A stretch of DNA of 64,000 bases. Origin: Alphaproteobacteria bacterium (lineage in GTDB: Bacteria; Myxococcota_A; UBA796; CAJQPC01). This document shows positions 47,047-56,570 of this stretch, piece after piece; the stretch's first letter is position 1, and each line of letters starts with the position of its first letter. The position numbers were made by a program, and so were the translations under genes. Location of the stretch: assembly GCA_020632795.1 (NCBI GenBank), contig JACKEV010000006.1, positions 1,732,501 to 1,796,500 on the forward strand. The letters are read 5' to 3'. The notes under the pieces are model-generated. The model did not search any database and was not told the DNA's origin. It was given only the letters and a program-made list of their open reading frames with translations.

Positions 47047-48165
47047 TCAGTCGTCGTAGGGCGCCGGGCCGATGAACCAGGGCCCGGTGGCCCCGATGTA
47101 GTCGCTGCCCGGCGTCAGATCGACGTGGAAGTGGTTGTCGTGGGCGCTGTTGTAGTTGGGGGTGAGGATGATGGTCCAGATGTAGTCGTCGTGCCAGCGG
47201 TAGGCGGCGTCGTACAGGAAGCGCGCGCCGGGGCCCTGGGGACTGGACGTGTCGTGCTCCCAGTCGTCGACGAGCGTGTACTGCGTGCCGTCGGAGAAGT
47301 CGAAGCCGTAGATGTCGATGGCGTCGGCGAAGGCGTGGCGCGACAGCGTGTCGGTGCCGGAGATGACGCGGCAGTTGTAGGTGCCGATGTGCCGCAGCGC
47401 GGTGACCCCGTAGGGGGCGACGTCGTCGATCGTGTCGGTCAGCGCATGGGCCATGTCGCAGGCCGCGAGCACCCGCTCGGTCTCCGTGCCGTCGTAGTAC
47501 AGCAGGTCCACGTCGTGGACCGGGGAGCGCACGTAGACCGGATCCTCGATGAAGCAGGTCAGGTCCGGGTGGGTGCTGGGGCTCTCCGGCGCGATGACCG
47601 TGGGCTCGAACGCCACCCCCCGGGCGGCCAGCTCGACGTGGCAGTCGGTGAGGTCCGACGGGCGGTCGGGCAGGCAGGCGTAGGTCTGTGTCTCGGGCTC
47701 GTTGGCCCGGGTGGTGACCACGCAGCCGTAGCCGTCCCGGCAGCCGGTCTCGGGGAACAGGCCCAGATCGCAGCGGGACAGGCAGCCCCCCTCCACCAGC
47801 GGCGCGTCATCGGGGAACTCCCCCCGCTCCACGCAGAAGGTGGTCGGGAAGCCGTCGGCGTCGGGGCAGTAGCGGTCGCACTCCATCGAGCAGCTCCCGT
47901 TCGGGAAGCCGTCGAGCAGGCAGATCCCGCCGTCGTAGTCACAGTCCGCGTCGCTGGCGCAGGGGCTGCCGATGAAGCCGCCGCCGTAGGCGGGCCCCGT
48001 GTCGTCGATCGGGCCGGTGTCGTCCACCGGGCCCGTGTCGTCGGTCGCGGGCACGAAGCCATCGGGCAGGGGGCGGGACAGCAGATCGCCGCTGCCGCAG
48101 GCCAGCAGGCCGAGGAGGAGGATCGTCATGCCGAGCGGTCTATTCCGTTGGAGGAGGCCGGACAA
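47047..48165 (-). CDS. Extensin-like C-domain lipoprotein
   Basis: 372 residues from a TTG at 48165 with GGAG eight bases upstream; this gives a basic n-region and lipobox LLAC. An ATG at 48129 would leave a signal peptide without Arg/Lys. A tether of three DDTGP units follows, then a Cys-rich region with about a dozen Cys (about 65-170). The C-terminal ~170 residues match the extensin-like C domain (peptidase M15-related): YNCRVISGTDTLSRHAFADAIDIYGF (in part) and AHDNHFHVDL. The His/Asp set fits a zinc LAS peptidase acting on peptidoglycan. The Cys-rich part may be a binding domain. Function beyond this is unknown. Confidence 0.82.
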   Translation of the reverse strand: MSGLLQRNRPLGMTILLLGLLACGSGDLLSRPLPDGFVPATDDTGPVDDTGPIDDTGPAYGGGFIGSPCASDADCDYDGGICLLDGFPNGSCSMECDRYCPDADGFPTTFCVERGEFPDDAPLVEGGCLSRCDLGLFPETGCRDGYGCVVTTRANEPETQTYACLPDRPSDLTDCHVELAARGVAFEPTVIAPESPSTHPDLTCFIEDPVYVRSPVHDVDLLYYDGTETERVLAACDMAHALTDTIDDVAPYGVTALRHIGTYNCRVISGTDTLSRHAFADAIDIYGFDFSDGTQYTLVDDWEHDTSSPQGPGARFLYDAAYRWHDDYIWTIILTPNYNSAHDNHFHVDLTPGSDYIGATGPWFIGPAPYDD

Positions 48166-48179
48166 CCCGCCAGCTCCGG

Positions 48180-50048
48180 TCAGCGGAGCCGGTCCACCCA
48201 GGCGATCGCCCCGGGCGGCAGCCCGCCCGCACCGGCCAGCTCCTGCAGGAACGCCGCAGACAGGCGCTCCGCGTTGTGGACCACCAACACCAGCAGCCGC
48301 TGCAGCGCCGGACCGCTGAGGGCAGCGAGATCGTCGACGCCGCGGATCCCGAACCGAAGGTCCATCAGCCGAGGCGCCGCCGACTGGAGCAGACGATGGA
48401 TCTGTGTGTCATCCAACCGCGTCCCGGGAAGCTCAGCCGCCGCGAGCCCCGGCCAGGCCCCGTCCGCCAGCGCGTCGAGCAGGCCCTGCTCCACCCCCTC
48501 GTCCATCGGCCCCATCACCTGGAGGCGCACGAGGTCCGCGGCGCGCAGCCGCTGCAGATCCTCGGGCCGCAGCGCGTCACCGTCGCATGCGAGTGCGGTG
48601 ATCTGCAGCGCCGACAGCGCCTCGCCGAGCCCCGCCGCCAGCCCACCGCCCGTCACGCTGAGGGACTCCAGCGCGGGCAGGCACGCCCGGCGCCACAGGT
48701 GCTCCGCGGGCCGCGCCGACAGCCCGCAGCGGTCCAGCGCGAGGTGCCGTAGCGCGGGGAAGCGGAGGGGATCCGGCAGCGTCACCTCCCCCAGCGGGCT
48801 CTGGAGCAGGTCGAGCACCTCCAGCCTGGGGAGGTTCGCCGCGCCAAGGGCGCGCAGCAGGCGCCCGTCCATCCCCGACCGCGGCGGCCCGAACACCAGG
48901 AGGCGACGCAGCCGGGGCAGCGCGACCTGGTGGCCCAGCGCCAGCAGCGCCTCATTGCCCTGGGGCATCGTGGACACGGCCAGCGCCTCCAGCGACATCC
49001 CCCGGCCCCCCTCCAACGCCGCCACCAGCCCCCGCGCCGTCACGGCCGTCCCCAGGACGTCCAGCGCCTGGAGGCCGGGCGACTGCCGGGCCAGCCGCAG
49101 GAGCTGGGCGTCGGTCAGCGGAGCCCCAGCCAGGGAGATCCGTCGGGCCCGGACCCGCTCCACCACCTCCGACAGCGCCGCCTCGCCGACCCGACGGCAT
49201 CCCAGCTCCAGCGTGTCGACCCGGTCCATCCCCCCGCGGCGGGTGAAACTCAGCAGGGTCTGCGCGTCGTCCATCTGGAGGCGCAGCCGCCGAGGCGACA
49301 GGGTGACGTCCCGCAGCGCCTCGAGGGCGAACATCGGCTTGCCCCAGAGCGACAGGTTGTCCAGCTCGTGGGGCAGCGCGGCGAGCCACGGCCGGAGGTC
49401 GTCCTCGTCGCCGTCCGCATGGTTGTGCAGCGCGAACGACCGCAGCGCCGGGGCCCGCGCCGTCAGGACCGGGAACGCCGGCAGGGACACGCCGGAGAGC
49501 CACAGCCCCTCGACGACGCCGAGCAGGGGGGCCTCCGCGAGCCGCGCCCCGTCCGCAGGCCCCAGCCCACCGAAGCTCCAGTGGGGAGCGGCCGCCGGAT
49601 CCAGGTGTTCGAAGTCGAAGCCCGACCAGTCGTCGAGGTGGAGCTGCGCGGCTTGGAGCGCGGGCAGGCAGGAGAGCAGCCGTGCCAGCCGCCGCGCGTC
49701 CAGGGTGTCCCCGCTCAAGCAGAGGCGCGTCACCCCCCCGAAGTCCAGCCGCTCGACGCGGTCCAGGAGCCGCCCCTCCGGATCGCCGCGCAGCCCGACG
49801 GCCAGGGTCCGGGCGAGGGGCGCGGCCCCCGGGTCCAGCGGGTTGTCCTGCATCCAGAGCGACGGCGGCGCGATCCGGTCCAGCGCATGCCAGCGGTCCG
49901 GGTCGAACCCCGGCTCGGCATGCCGCCGGGCCAACGCGGCCAGCCAGGCCACCCGCGCGGGGCTGCGCGTCAGCAGATGGTAGGGGGAGAGCCCCTCCCA
50001 GGCGCCATCCACACCGACCGCCGCAGATCCGAACAAAGGCACCTCCAC
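48180..50048 (-). CDS. Leucine-rich-repeat protein
   Basis: About 622 residues if started at GTG 50048 (VEVPLFGS); GTG 50042 or an upstream start to 50123 are also possible, since none has a clear ribosome site. No signal peptide. An N-terminal segment SPARVAWLAALARRHAE resembles the start of repeat-companion proteins, and many irregular leucine-rich repeats follow (LPALQAAQLHLDDW, APALRSFALHNH, PRLEVLDLLQSP, FPALRHLALDRCGL, LPALESLSVTGGG). LRR solenoids bind proteins. It is the only LRR protein in the window, and lies between two lipoprotein genes with no operon partner. Confidence 0.8.
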   Translation of the reverse strand: MEVPLFGSAAVGVDGAWEGLSPYHLLTRSPARVAWLAALARRHAEPGFDPDRWHALDRIAPPSLWMQDNPLDPGAAPLARTLAVGLRGDPEGRLLDRVERLDFGGVTRLCLSGDTLDARRLARLLSCLPALQAAQLHLDDWSGFDFEHLDPAAAPHWSFGGLGPADGARLAEAPLLGVVEGLWLSGVSLPAFPVLTARAPALRSFALHNHADGDEDDLRPWLAALPHELDNLSLWGKPMFALEALRDVTLSPRRLRLQMDDAQTLLSFTRRGGMDRVDTLELGCRRVGEAALSEVVERVRARRISLAGAPLTDAQLLRLARQSPGLQALDVLGTAVTARGLVAALEGGRGMSLEALAVSTMPQGNEALLALGHQVALPRLRRLLVFGPPRSGMDGRLLRALGAANLPRLEVLDLLQSPLGEVTLPDPLRFPALRHLALDRCGLSARPAEHLWRRACLPALESLSVTGGGLAAGLGEALSALQITALACDGDALRPEDLQRLRAADLVRLQVMGPMDEGVEQGLLDALADGAWPGLAAAELPGTRLDDTQIHRLLQSAAPRLMDLRFGIRGVDDLAALSGPALQRLLVLVVHNAERLSAAFLQELAGAGGLPPGAIAWVDRLR

Positions 50049-50185
50049 CCTGCAGTCTACCCACCTGCGGCGCCTCTGCCCCGTCGCCGCCGACCCGGTC
50101 GCCGAGCATGGCTGTAAGCACACGAAATCCGTAAAAGGTTCACCAGAGTTAGCCTGTCCTCCCCACCCCGGACCTGGAAGGTCAC

Positions 50186-51433
50186 ATGCGCTACGCGTCC
50201 CTCGTTGTCCTCTGCGCCCTCGGCTGCACCAAGGGTGCGGCCGATGACTCCGGCACGCCCACCGCGGACCTGCCCTACGTCATCGTCGACACCAACCAGT
50301 CGCTCTGCTACGACAACACACAGAGCATCACCTGCCCGACGTCCGGGAGCCACTACGGCCAGGACGCTCAGTACAGCGGCGCGCAGCCATCCTATACAGA
50401 TAACGGAGATGGCACGATCACCGACGACAACACCGCGCTGATCTGGCAGCAGGAGCCCTCCGAGACGATGCCGCACAGTGATGCGGCGGCGTATTGTGAT
50501 GGCCTGGAGCTGGGGGGCCGCGACGACTGGCGCCTGCCCTCCACCAAGGAGCTGTACTCCCTCATCGAGTTCGACGGCGCCACCGGCACCGGCAACCCCG
50601 AGGACTCCACCGCGCCCCCCGACGCCGACCCCTACCTGGACGACGGCGTGTTCGGCTTCGAATACGGCGGCGCTGACGGCGGCCGCTACATCGACGCCCA
50701 GTACGCCACGACCACGATCTACGTCAGCCGCGTGATGGCCGACAACGACGGACTGGAGGCCGGCCAGGAGGCCTTCTTCGGGGTGAACTTCGCCGACGGG
50801 CGCATCAAGGGCTACCCCACCGAGGGCGGGCAGGACTGGTACGTGCGCTGCGTCGCCGGCAACACCGACTACGGCGTCAACGACTTCGAGGACAACGGCG
50901 ACGAGACCGTCACCGACCACGCCACCGGCCGGATGTGGACCCGCGCCGACAGCGGCACTCTGGGCACCGGCGTGCTGGACTGGTCCGGCGCTCTGGCGTT
51001 CTGCGAAGACCTCGACCACGCGGGGTACGACGACTGGCGCCTGCCGAACGCGAAGGAGCTGCAGAGCCTGCTGGACTACACCCGCTCCCGGGACACCACC
51101 AGCAGCGCGGCGATCGACGCTGTGTTCGACGCCACCGCCATCACGGACGAGGACGGCCACGAGAACTACGGCTTCTACTGGACGGGCACCACCCACCTGG
51201 ACGGCCAGATCCTGGGGGCCGACGCCGTCTACGTCGCCTTCGGCGAGGCCCTCGGGTACTTCATGGGCCCGACCACGGGCCAGGACCTGTTCCTGGACGT
51301 GCACGGCGCCGGCGCACAGCGCGGCGATCCCAAGGCCGGCGACGCGGACGACTTCCCGGTCTGGGGCGGCGGCCCCCAGGGCGACGTGCGGCGGGTCTAC
51401 AACCTGGCCCGCTGCGTCCGGGACGCGGACTGA
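50186..51433 (+). CDS. DUF1566 (Lcl_C) lipoprotein, two copies of the domain
   Basis: 415 residues; GGAAGG precedes the ATG. Signal peptide with lipobox-like ALGC (Cys14) and a DDSG tether. The Lcl_C/DUF1566 signature occurs twice: a DNGDGTITDD..LIWQQ opening with GRDDWRLPSTKELYSLIE, and NGDETVTDHATGRMWTR with GYDDWRLPNAKELQSLLDY. These domains are C-type-lectin-like and occur in surface proteins of Gram-negative bacteria. Surface adhesion or sensing is inferred. The gap 50049-50185 upstream is AT-richer near 50125-50150 and likely contains its promoter. Confidence 0.88.
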   Translation: MRYASLVVLCALGCTKGAADDSGTPTADLPYVIVDTNQSLCYDNTQSITCPTSGSHYGQDAQYSGAQPSYTDNGDGTITDDNTALIWQQEPSETMPHSDAAAYCDGLELGGRDDWRLPSTKELYSLIEFDGATGTGNPEDSTAPPDADPYLDDGVFGFEYGGADGGRYIDAQYATTTIYVSRVMADNDGLEAGQEAFFGVNFADGRIKGYPTEGGQDWYVRCVAGNTDYGVNDFEDNGDETVTDHATGRMWTRADSGTLGTGVLDWSGALAFCEDLDHAGYDDWRLPNAKELQSLLDYTRSRDTTSSAAIDAVFDATAITDEDGHENYGFYWTGTTHLDGQILGADAVYVAFGEALGYFMGPTTGQDLFLDVHGAGAQRGDPKAGDADDFPVWGGGPQGDVRRVYNLARCVRDAD

Positions 51434-51521
51434 CCGGCGCCAAAGGTTTCTCTACAGATCCTCCGGCGGGCGCTGGGTAGACTCTCCTCCAGGCTGACAT
51501 CCTGGACATGGAGGAATCAAG

Positions 51522-52688
51522 ATGATCCGCGCGCCGCACCTGATCCTGTTCGCCCTCGCCCTCAGCGCATGCACCGCCAAGGGCGACGCCACCGACGACT
51601 CCTCGGGCGCCGACGACTCCGCGGCCACCGACGACACCGCGTCCGTCGAGCGCTACGGCCCCGAGAACGACTGGTACCACGCCCCCCTCGCCGACATCCC
51701 CGAGGGGCTGGAGGGGGGGTCCTGGCTCCGCGGGGCCGTCGTGCCCAACCTCATCATGACCGACCAGAACGGCGACGAGGTGTGGCTCCACCAGTTCTAC
51801 GGCCGCACGGTCATCCTCGACGCCGGCTCGGGCTGGTGCCAGCCCTGCCACAACCTCGCGCCCTACGTCGAGCACTTCTGGCAGGAGTACGGTGAGGAGG
51901 CGGTCATCATCACGGCGCTGATCGACGACGCCGCCGGCAACCCGGCCGGCGCGCAGACCGTGGCCGACTGGGTCGATCTGCACGCCTCCACCAACCCGAT
52001 CCTGTACCTCGACGCAGACAGCTACCGGAGCGTCCAGCAGCTGGTCGGCGCGCTCCCCCATGTGATGGTCATCGACCCCGAGCTGCGGGTGGGCGTCCGG
52101 AACGTCTACGCGGCGAGCGACGCCTGGATCGACCAGCTCATGGACCGAACGGCGTTCTCCATCGACGGGAACGTCGACGACGACGAGGTCTGCGGCGACG
52201 GCATCGACAACAACCTCGACACCACGGCGGACTGCATGGAGGCCGGCTGCCAGAGCGACGCCGTCTGTGCGCAGACCGAGCAGACCGGCGCCATCGAGTC
52301 CTGCGCCTACTACCGCGACGGGGGGACGGTCGACGTCTGGCGGGTGGAGGTCACCGACACCGTCGCGGAGGTCATCGCCGACACCGTCGCCGCCGACACC
52401 GTGTTCGAGCCCGTCGTGCTGGCCAAGCGCGCCGAGGACGCCTGGGACGAGGTGAGCACGCGGCACGTCGGGGACGACGAGATCGACTGCACCTTCCCCG
52501 CCGCGACGTACAGCTGCGCCCAGGGCTGGCTGCGCCCCGGGACCTGGGACCTGGTGGTCGCCGCCGGCGGCGGGAACGAGGGCGACGGCGACTGTGTCAA
52601 CGCCGGGCGCGGCGAGTACGTGCTCAAGGTGCGTGGCGCGGCCAGCGTCACCCTCGTGGAGGACGATGTGGCTTCGCCCACGCCCTGA
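51522..52688 (+). CDS. Thioredoxin-like lipoprotein
   Basis: 388 residues, GGAGG before the ATG. Signal peptide with lipobox LSAC (Cys17) and a long DDSSGADDSAATDDT tether. About 75-215 is a TlpA/AhpC-type thioredoxin domain with WCQPC (Cys106, Cys109) and a later cis-Pro-like LPHVMVID. After a MopE-like GDGIDNNLDT linker the last ~120 residues form a beta-rich, Cys-containing domain resembling a PPC-type domain. A thiol-disulfide exchange or peroxide role in the periplasm is likely; targets unknown. Confidence 0.87.
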   Translation: MIRAPHLILFALALSACTAKGDATDDSSGADDSAATDDTASVERYGPENDWYHAPLADIPEGLEGGSWLRGAVVPNLIMTDQNGDEVWLHQFYGRTVILDAGSGWCQPCHNLAPYVEHFWQEYGEEAVIITALIDDAAGNPAGAQTVADWVDLHASTNPILYLDADSYRSVQQLVGALPHVMVIDPELRVGVRNVYAASDAWIDQLMDRTAFSIDGNVDDDEVCGDGIDNNLDTTADCMEAGCQSDAVCAQTEQTGAIESCAYYRDGGTVDVWRVEVTDTVAEVIADTVAADTVFEPVVLAKRAEDAWDEVSTRHVGDDEIDCTFPAATYSCAQGWLRPGTWDLVVAAGGGNEGDGDCVNAGRGEYVLKVRGAASVTLVEDDVASPTP

Positions 52689-52694
52689 GCGGCG

Positions 52695-53543
52695 TCACCC
52701 CCCGGGCTCCGGCGTGGCGATGACCTCGAAGTCCGCGCTGGAGTCGTCGGTGTCCTGCAGCACGCCGTCCGCCCGCACCCGGCGCACCGACTCCCCGGTG
52801 TAGGTGCCCGAGGCGTGGAGGAAGCCTGCGTCCACCGCCTCGGGCAGCCGCTTGAAGGCGGCGCTGTCGGCGTCCATCAGCGTCTCCACCGCGTCGACCA
52901 CCGCCTCGACGGGCGCGGTCCGCAGGCGCCAACCGTCCCGCAGGGCGGGCTCCAGGGCGTCCTCGCTCTCCAGCTCCAGCACCACGACGCTGGGGCCGAA
53001 CACAGTCATCAGCCAGTCGTAGCCGCCGGTGAAGTGGACCTCCTCCAGGTTGTCGACCAGGGGGGAGTCCTCGTCATGGCCGCGGTCCACGAAGGCCTCC
53101 CAGGACGCCCCCGTCAGGTCCACCGGGGAGAACGGGGCGTGGTTGACGCCGTCGTGGGCGATGAGCGCCGAGGCGCCCGGCGCCAGCACCACGTCCTCCG
53201 GGGCGCCGGGGATGCGCCACACGTTCTGGAGGTAGACGTGGTCGGGGTCGCGGCCCGCCTGGCTGTCGGGGGTGGTGCCCGGGTTGATCTCGCCAGCCAC
53301 CCCGAAGACGTCGCCGAGGTAGAGCCCGCCGATCATCACCGGCTGGTCCGAGGCGTTGACCAGCTCGATGAACTGGTCGGAGAAGTAGTGGTCAGCCCCA
53401 CCCGCGGGGGGTGCGCCGGTGTAGTACAGCTCCTCGATGAGCAGCCGCCCCATGGGAGAGACCGGCTCGACCGGCGCGCTGTCCACCACCGTGTCCTTGG
53501 CGCAGGCTGCCACCAGCCCCAGGACGCCGAGCGCTCGCCACAT
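52695..53543 (-). CDS. DUF4876/lamin-tail-like lipoprotein
   Basis: 282 residues from ATG 53543 (CGAGGAG upstream). Signal peptide with lipobox VAAC (Cys14) then a KDTVVDSAP tether. From about 32 it reads LLIEELYYTGAPPAGG, SDQFIELVNASDQPV, GGLYLGD and later YLQNVWRIPG, which resembles DUF4876/lamin-tail Ig-like folds used in surface proteins. The C-terminal part is mixed. No enzyme motif. It converges on the thioredoxin-like gene (six bases between) and is divergent from a small lipoprotein gene. Confidence 0.75.
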   Translation of the reverse strand: MWRALGVLGLVAACAKDTVVDSAPVEPVSPMGRLLIEELYYTGAPPAGGADHYFSDQFIELVNASDQPVMIGGLYLGDVFGVAGEINPGTTPDSQAGRDPDHVYLQNVWRIPGAPEDVVLAPGASALIAHDGVNHAPFSPVDLTGASWEAFVDRGHDEDSPLVDNLEEVHFTGGYDWLMTVFGPSVVVLELESEDALEPALRDGWRLRTAPVEAVVDAVETLMDADSAAFKRLPEAVDAGFLHASGTYTGESVRRVRADGVLQDTDDSSADFEVIATPEPGG

Positions 53544-53614
53544 GACCGACTCCTCGTTATTGCATCTCTGTTGCGATATCATCGCTGACGTACACAACGC
53601 AACGACCAGGGTTC
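53544..53614. promoter_or_regulatory. AT-rich divergent promoter region
   Basis: This 71-base gap between two divergent lipoprotein genes is locally AT-rich (TTATTGCATCTC, GATATCATCG). On the minus strand TTGCGT and GATATC are 16 bases apart, a possible -35/-10 pair. GATATC is palindromic and could serve both directions. Confidence 0.3.
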
Positions 53615-54061
53615 ATGCTGCTCCTCGTCCTCGCCGCCTGCACCGCCAAGGACGCCCCTGTCGACAGCGGGGGGGCGCCCTGGATCGAGCTGGGCGCCGG
53701 CCAGAGCGGGTTCGTGCCCCTCGCGGACGGGGACGCCGTGCCCCTCGTCCACGGGCTCCAGGGTGGCTGGCACGTCGACCTGGCCCTGCGCTTCGGCGGC
53801 ATGGGCCCCAACGGCGTCCACCTGCGCTACGAGGCGTTCGACGCGGCGGACGACACCCTGCTCAGCTTCGCCACCGAGACCGTCCTGAGCCCCTCGCGGG
53901 TGCTGGAGGAGGGCGAAGGCTGGCTCCGCCTCGGCGACCGGGTGGTGTTCGACATCGAGGAGGCCGCGGAGGTGCTCGGGCGCGAGGTCCGCTTCGAGGT
54001 CGCCGCCACCTGGAACCCCATCCAGGTCTCGGACGCGCGCGTCGCCGTCCCCGTGGAGTGA
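53615..54061 (+). CDS. Small lipoprotein of unknown function
   Basis: 148 residues. The short signal peptide ends in lipobox LAAC (Cys9) followed by TAKDAPVDSGG, the same tether style as its neighbours. The body is a single beta-rich domain (GGWHVDLALRFGG, LGREVRFEVAATW) without Cys or catalytic motif. Similar lipoproteins appear in myxobacterial genomes but I cannot name the family. Its stop lies three bases from the next convergent stop. Confidence 0.75.
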   Translation: MLLLVLAACTAKDAPVDSGGAPWIELGAGQSGFVPLADGDAVPLVHGLQGGWHVDLALRFGGMGPNGVHLRYEAFDAADDTLLSFATETVLSPSRVLEEGEGWLRLGDRVVFDIEEAAEVLGREVRFEVAATWNPIQVSDARVAVPVE

Positions 54062-54064
54062 CCG

Positions 54065-55102
54065 TCAGTCGGTCTGCACGTCGACGATGACCTGCACCAC
54101 CCGGTACGGGCCAGGCTCCCGCCACTCCACCGACCAGATCTGGCAGCCCCACCAGTCGTAGCCGTGGCGCCACCCGGCGTTCCAGAGGCCGCTCCATCGG
54201 TAGACGATCCGGGGCTTTCGAGGCCGAGGCCAGGTGGCGTGGGTGAAGCTGCGGGTCGCGTAGGGAGAGCGCCGCAACACGGGGTTCCCGGCGGCTTCGT
54301 CGTAGGTCTCCCGGAAGATCCGCCACGGCACGGCGACGCCCTCCAGCCGCCCCTCGTCCCGGGTCCAGCGGTTGTAGCGGTCCTCCGCGCGGGCGGCGGC
54401 CAGCACCGCCGCGCGGTGGGCGGCGTACTCGGGGGCGTCGGCCGGGACGGTCACCCGCCAGGGCGCCCAGCGCTCCGGCGGCTCGGTCACCTTCAGGACC
54501 TCCACCGGCGGGGTGACGATGGGGTCGGGCCACAGCCAGCCGAACCGGTCCCCGATCACCACCGCGCCGGGATCCCAGAGGGTCCATTCCGCCCGCCTGC
54601 GCAGGAGCTGCGCCTGATCGAACACCTCGTGCAGGCCCACCAGGCCGGTGTACGGGTCCACCGCGAAGGGGCTACGGGGCAGCGGCTTTCGCTCAAAGGC
54701 CACGCGCGCGGTGAGCACCCGGCTGCCGCCGTCGTCCCGGCGACGGGCCCAGGCGTCGGCGAGGTTCGTGGCCGGCCAGGGGCGCACCCGGCTCAGCGTG
54801 TGGAGCCCGCTGGACGTCGACGCCACACGCAGCGCCGCGAGGACAGCCTTGCGCTCCCGCCGGGGCACGCCGAGGAGCTTCAGGGTGTGCGACGCGCGGG
54901 GCCACCCCGCCTCCTGGGGGACGACCTCGACCTCGCGGAGGTGGGCCCAGGCGGGCTCGGTGGCGCCCAGCGCGACCACCTCGGCCCGCAGGGCGTCCCG
55001 GGCGTCCGGCTCCGGTCGGTCCACCACCCGGAGCGTGATGGGGTGTCCGAAGCGCTCGATCTGGCGGATCCGCTGCACAGGGGGCAGGCTACGCCGCGTC
55101 AT
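54065..55102 (-). CDS. Cytoplasmic protein of unknown function
   Basis: 345 residues, Arg- and Trp-rich, no signal peptide or membrane segment. No known domain is recognised. The middle part has DPYTGLVGLHEVFDQAQ and IGDRFGWLWPDP; the C-terminus is aromatic (WSGLWNAGWRHGYDWWG). It overlaps the end of the decarboxylase gene by 14 bases on the same strand, so it is translated in a coupled way and may serve that enzyme, but this is only context. Confidence 0.7.
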   Translation of the reverse strand: MTRRSLPPVQRIRQIERFGHPITLRVVDRPEPDARDALRAEVVALGATEPAWAHLREVEVVPQEAGWPRASHTLKLLGVPRRERKAVLAALRVASTSSGLHTLSRVRPWPATNLADAWARRRDDGGSRVLTARVAFERKPLPRSPFAVDPYTGLVGLHEVFDQAQLLRRRAEWTLWDPGAVVIGDRFGWLWPDPIVTPPVEVLKVTEPPERWAPWRVTVPADAPEYAAHRAAVLAAARAEDRYNRWTRDEGRLEGVAVPWRIFRETYDEAAGNPVLRRSPYATRSFTHATWPRPRKPRIVYRWSGLWNAGWRHGYDWWGCQIWSVEWREPGPYRVVQVIVDVQTD

Positions 55103-56477
55103 CCTCCGCGGGCAAGCTCGCCGCCACCGCCTTCACCGCCGCCAGCAGCGCGTCGATGTCCTCGGTCGTCTGGTCGGGGTTCACGCAGACCAGCCGGATG
55201 GTGTTGCGGCCGCACACCTCGCCCGTGCCCACCATCGCCAGGCCCTCGTCGTACAGGCGCTCGCAGATCGCCGCGCTGGAGCGGCCGGGCACCTCGAAGC
55301 AGACGTTGGCGGTCTGGGGCGCCTCGGCGAGCACCAGCTCGGGGTCGGCGTCGACGGCCTCCGCCGCGTACCGGGCGAGGTCGAGCAGGGCGTCGATGCG
55401 CCGGGCGTAGCCGGCGTCGCCGTGGAGCTGCCAGCCACACCACAGCTTCAAGGCGTCGTTCCGGCGGCCGCACTGGAGCGAGCGGGTCCCGGGGTTCAGC
55501 CGGTCGCCGTCCGCCTGGAACAGGTAGGTGGCCACCTCGGACAGGTGGGCGCGCAGGATGTCGGGCTTGCGGAAGAGGGCGACCGAGCAGGTCAGCGGCA
55601 CCCCCATCATCTTGTGGGCGTCCCAGGTGAAGGAGTCGGCGCGGTGCAGGCCCCGCAGCAGGCCCCGGTGGCGCTCGGAGAGCACGATCGAGCCGCCCCA
55701 GGCCCCGTCGACGTGCAGCCACACCCCCTCCGCCGCCGCGACGTCCGCGATGGCGTCGATGGGATCGACGGCGCCGCGTACGGTGGTGCCCGCGGTCGCG
55801 TTGATCATCACCGGCACCCGACCTTCGGCGCGATCGGCGCGGATGGCCTCCGCCAGCGCGTCCGGGCGCATACCCCCTCGGGCGTCCACGGGCACGCCGC
55901 GCACGTTCTGGCGCCCCATACCCAGCATCCCCGCGGCCTTGCGCACCGAGTAGTGGGCCTCGGCGGACGAGTAGATCACCCCCACGCGACCGTCCAGCCC
56001 CCGCTCCCGGGTCCCGGGCAGCGCCTCGTTGCGGGCCACCAGCATCGCCACGAAGTTGGAGAGGGAGCCCCCCGGCGTGAACGCCCCGTCGCCCCCCTCG
56101 AAGCCGGCGAAGGGCAGCATGTGCCGGATCAGCGCCTCCTCGACCAGCACATGGGGGCCCGCCACCTTGAAGGTGTAGAGCGAGTTGTTGAGCACAGGGA
56201 CGACCATCTCGCCCAGGATCGCGCCGGGATCGGCCCCGCCGAAGAGCTGGTTGAAGAAGCGCCGGGAGATGGTCACCGGCGTGGCGGCCATGACCGACGC
56301 CAGGCGATCGGCCAGCTCGTCCACGTCACACCCGCGCGCCGGAGGGGCGAGCAGGAGCGCCGCCCTCAAGGAGTCGGCGTCGCGCTTGGGGCGCACCGGC
56401 TGGCGCTCCACCGACTCAAGGTGCTCGATGGCCAGCGCGGCAGCCCGCCGGACCGCGTCTTTCAAGGATTCTGTCAC
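55089..56477 (-). CDS. Glutamate decarboxylase-family PLP enzyme
   Basis: 462 residues, group II decarboxylase. GTG start at 56477. Motifs: FFNQLFGGADPGAILGE, TPGGSLSNFVAM, HYSVRKAAGMLG, PLP-contact Asp257 in HVDGAWGG and Lys289 in WDAHKMMG. The RFFNQL..GAD segment is closest to glutamate/cysteine-sulfinate decarboxylases. It decarboxylates an acidic amino acid to GABA, taurine precursor or beta-alanine. Acid-resistance or amine synthesis roles are possible; the substrate is not fixed by sequence. It heads a two-gene unit. Confidence 0.9.
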   Translation of the reverse strand: MTESLKDAVRRAAALAIEHLESVERQPVRPKRDADSLRAALLLAPPARGCDVDELADRLASVMAATPVTISRRFFNQLFGGADPGAILGEMVVPVLNNSLYTFKVAGPHVLVEEALIRHMLPFAGFEGGDGAFTPGGSLSNFVAMLVARNEALPGTRERGLDGRVGVIYSSAEAHYSVRKAAGMLGMGRQNVRGVPVDARGGMRPDALAEAIRADRAEGRVPVMINATAGTTVRGAVDPIDAIADVAAAEGVWLHVDGAWGGSIVLSERHRGLLRGLHRADSFTWDAHKMMGVPLTCSVALFRKPDILRAHLSEVATYLFQADGDRLNPGTRSLQCGRRNDALKLWCGWQLHGDAGYARRIDALLDLARYAAEAVDADPELVLAEAPQTANVCFEVPGRSSAAICERLYDEGLAMVGTGEVCGRNTIRLVCVNPDQTTEDIDALLAAVKAVAASLPAEDDAA

Positions 56478-56570
56478 CCGCGACTCCCGTTACGAGGCAC
56501 GGCCGTATCCGAGGCCCCCAGCGCCCGCAACCAGCCTGTGCGAGCGTTGAAAGAGCGTAGCGGTCTGCGA

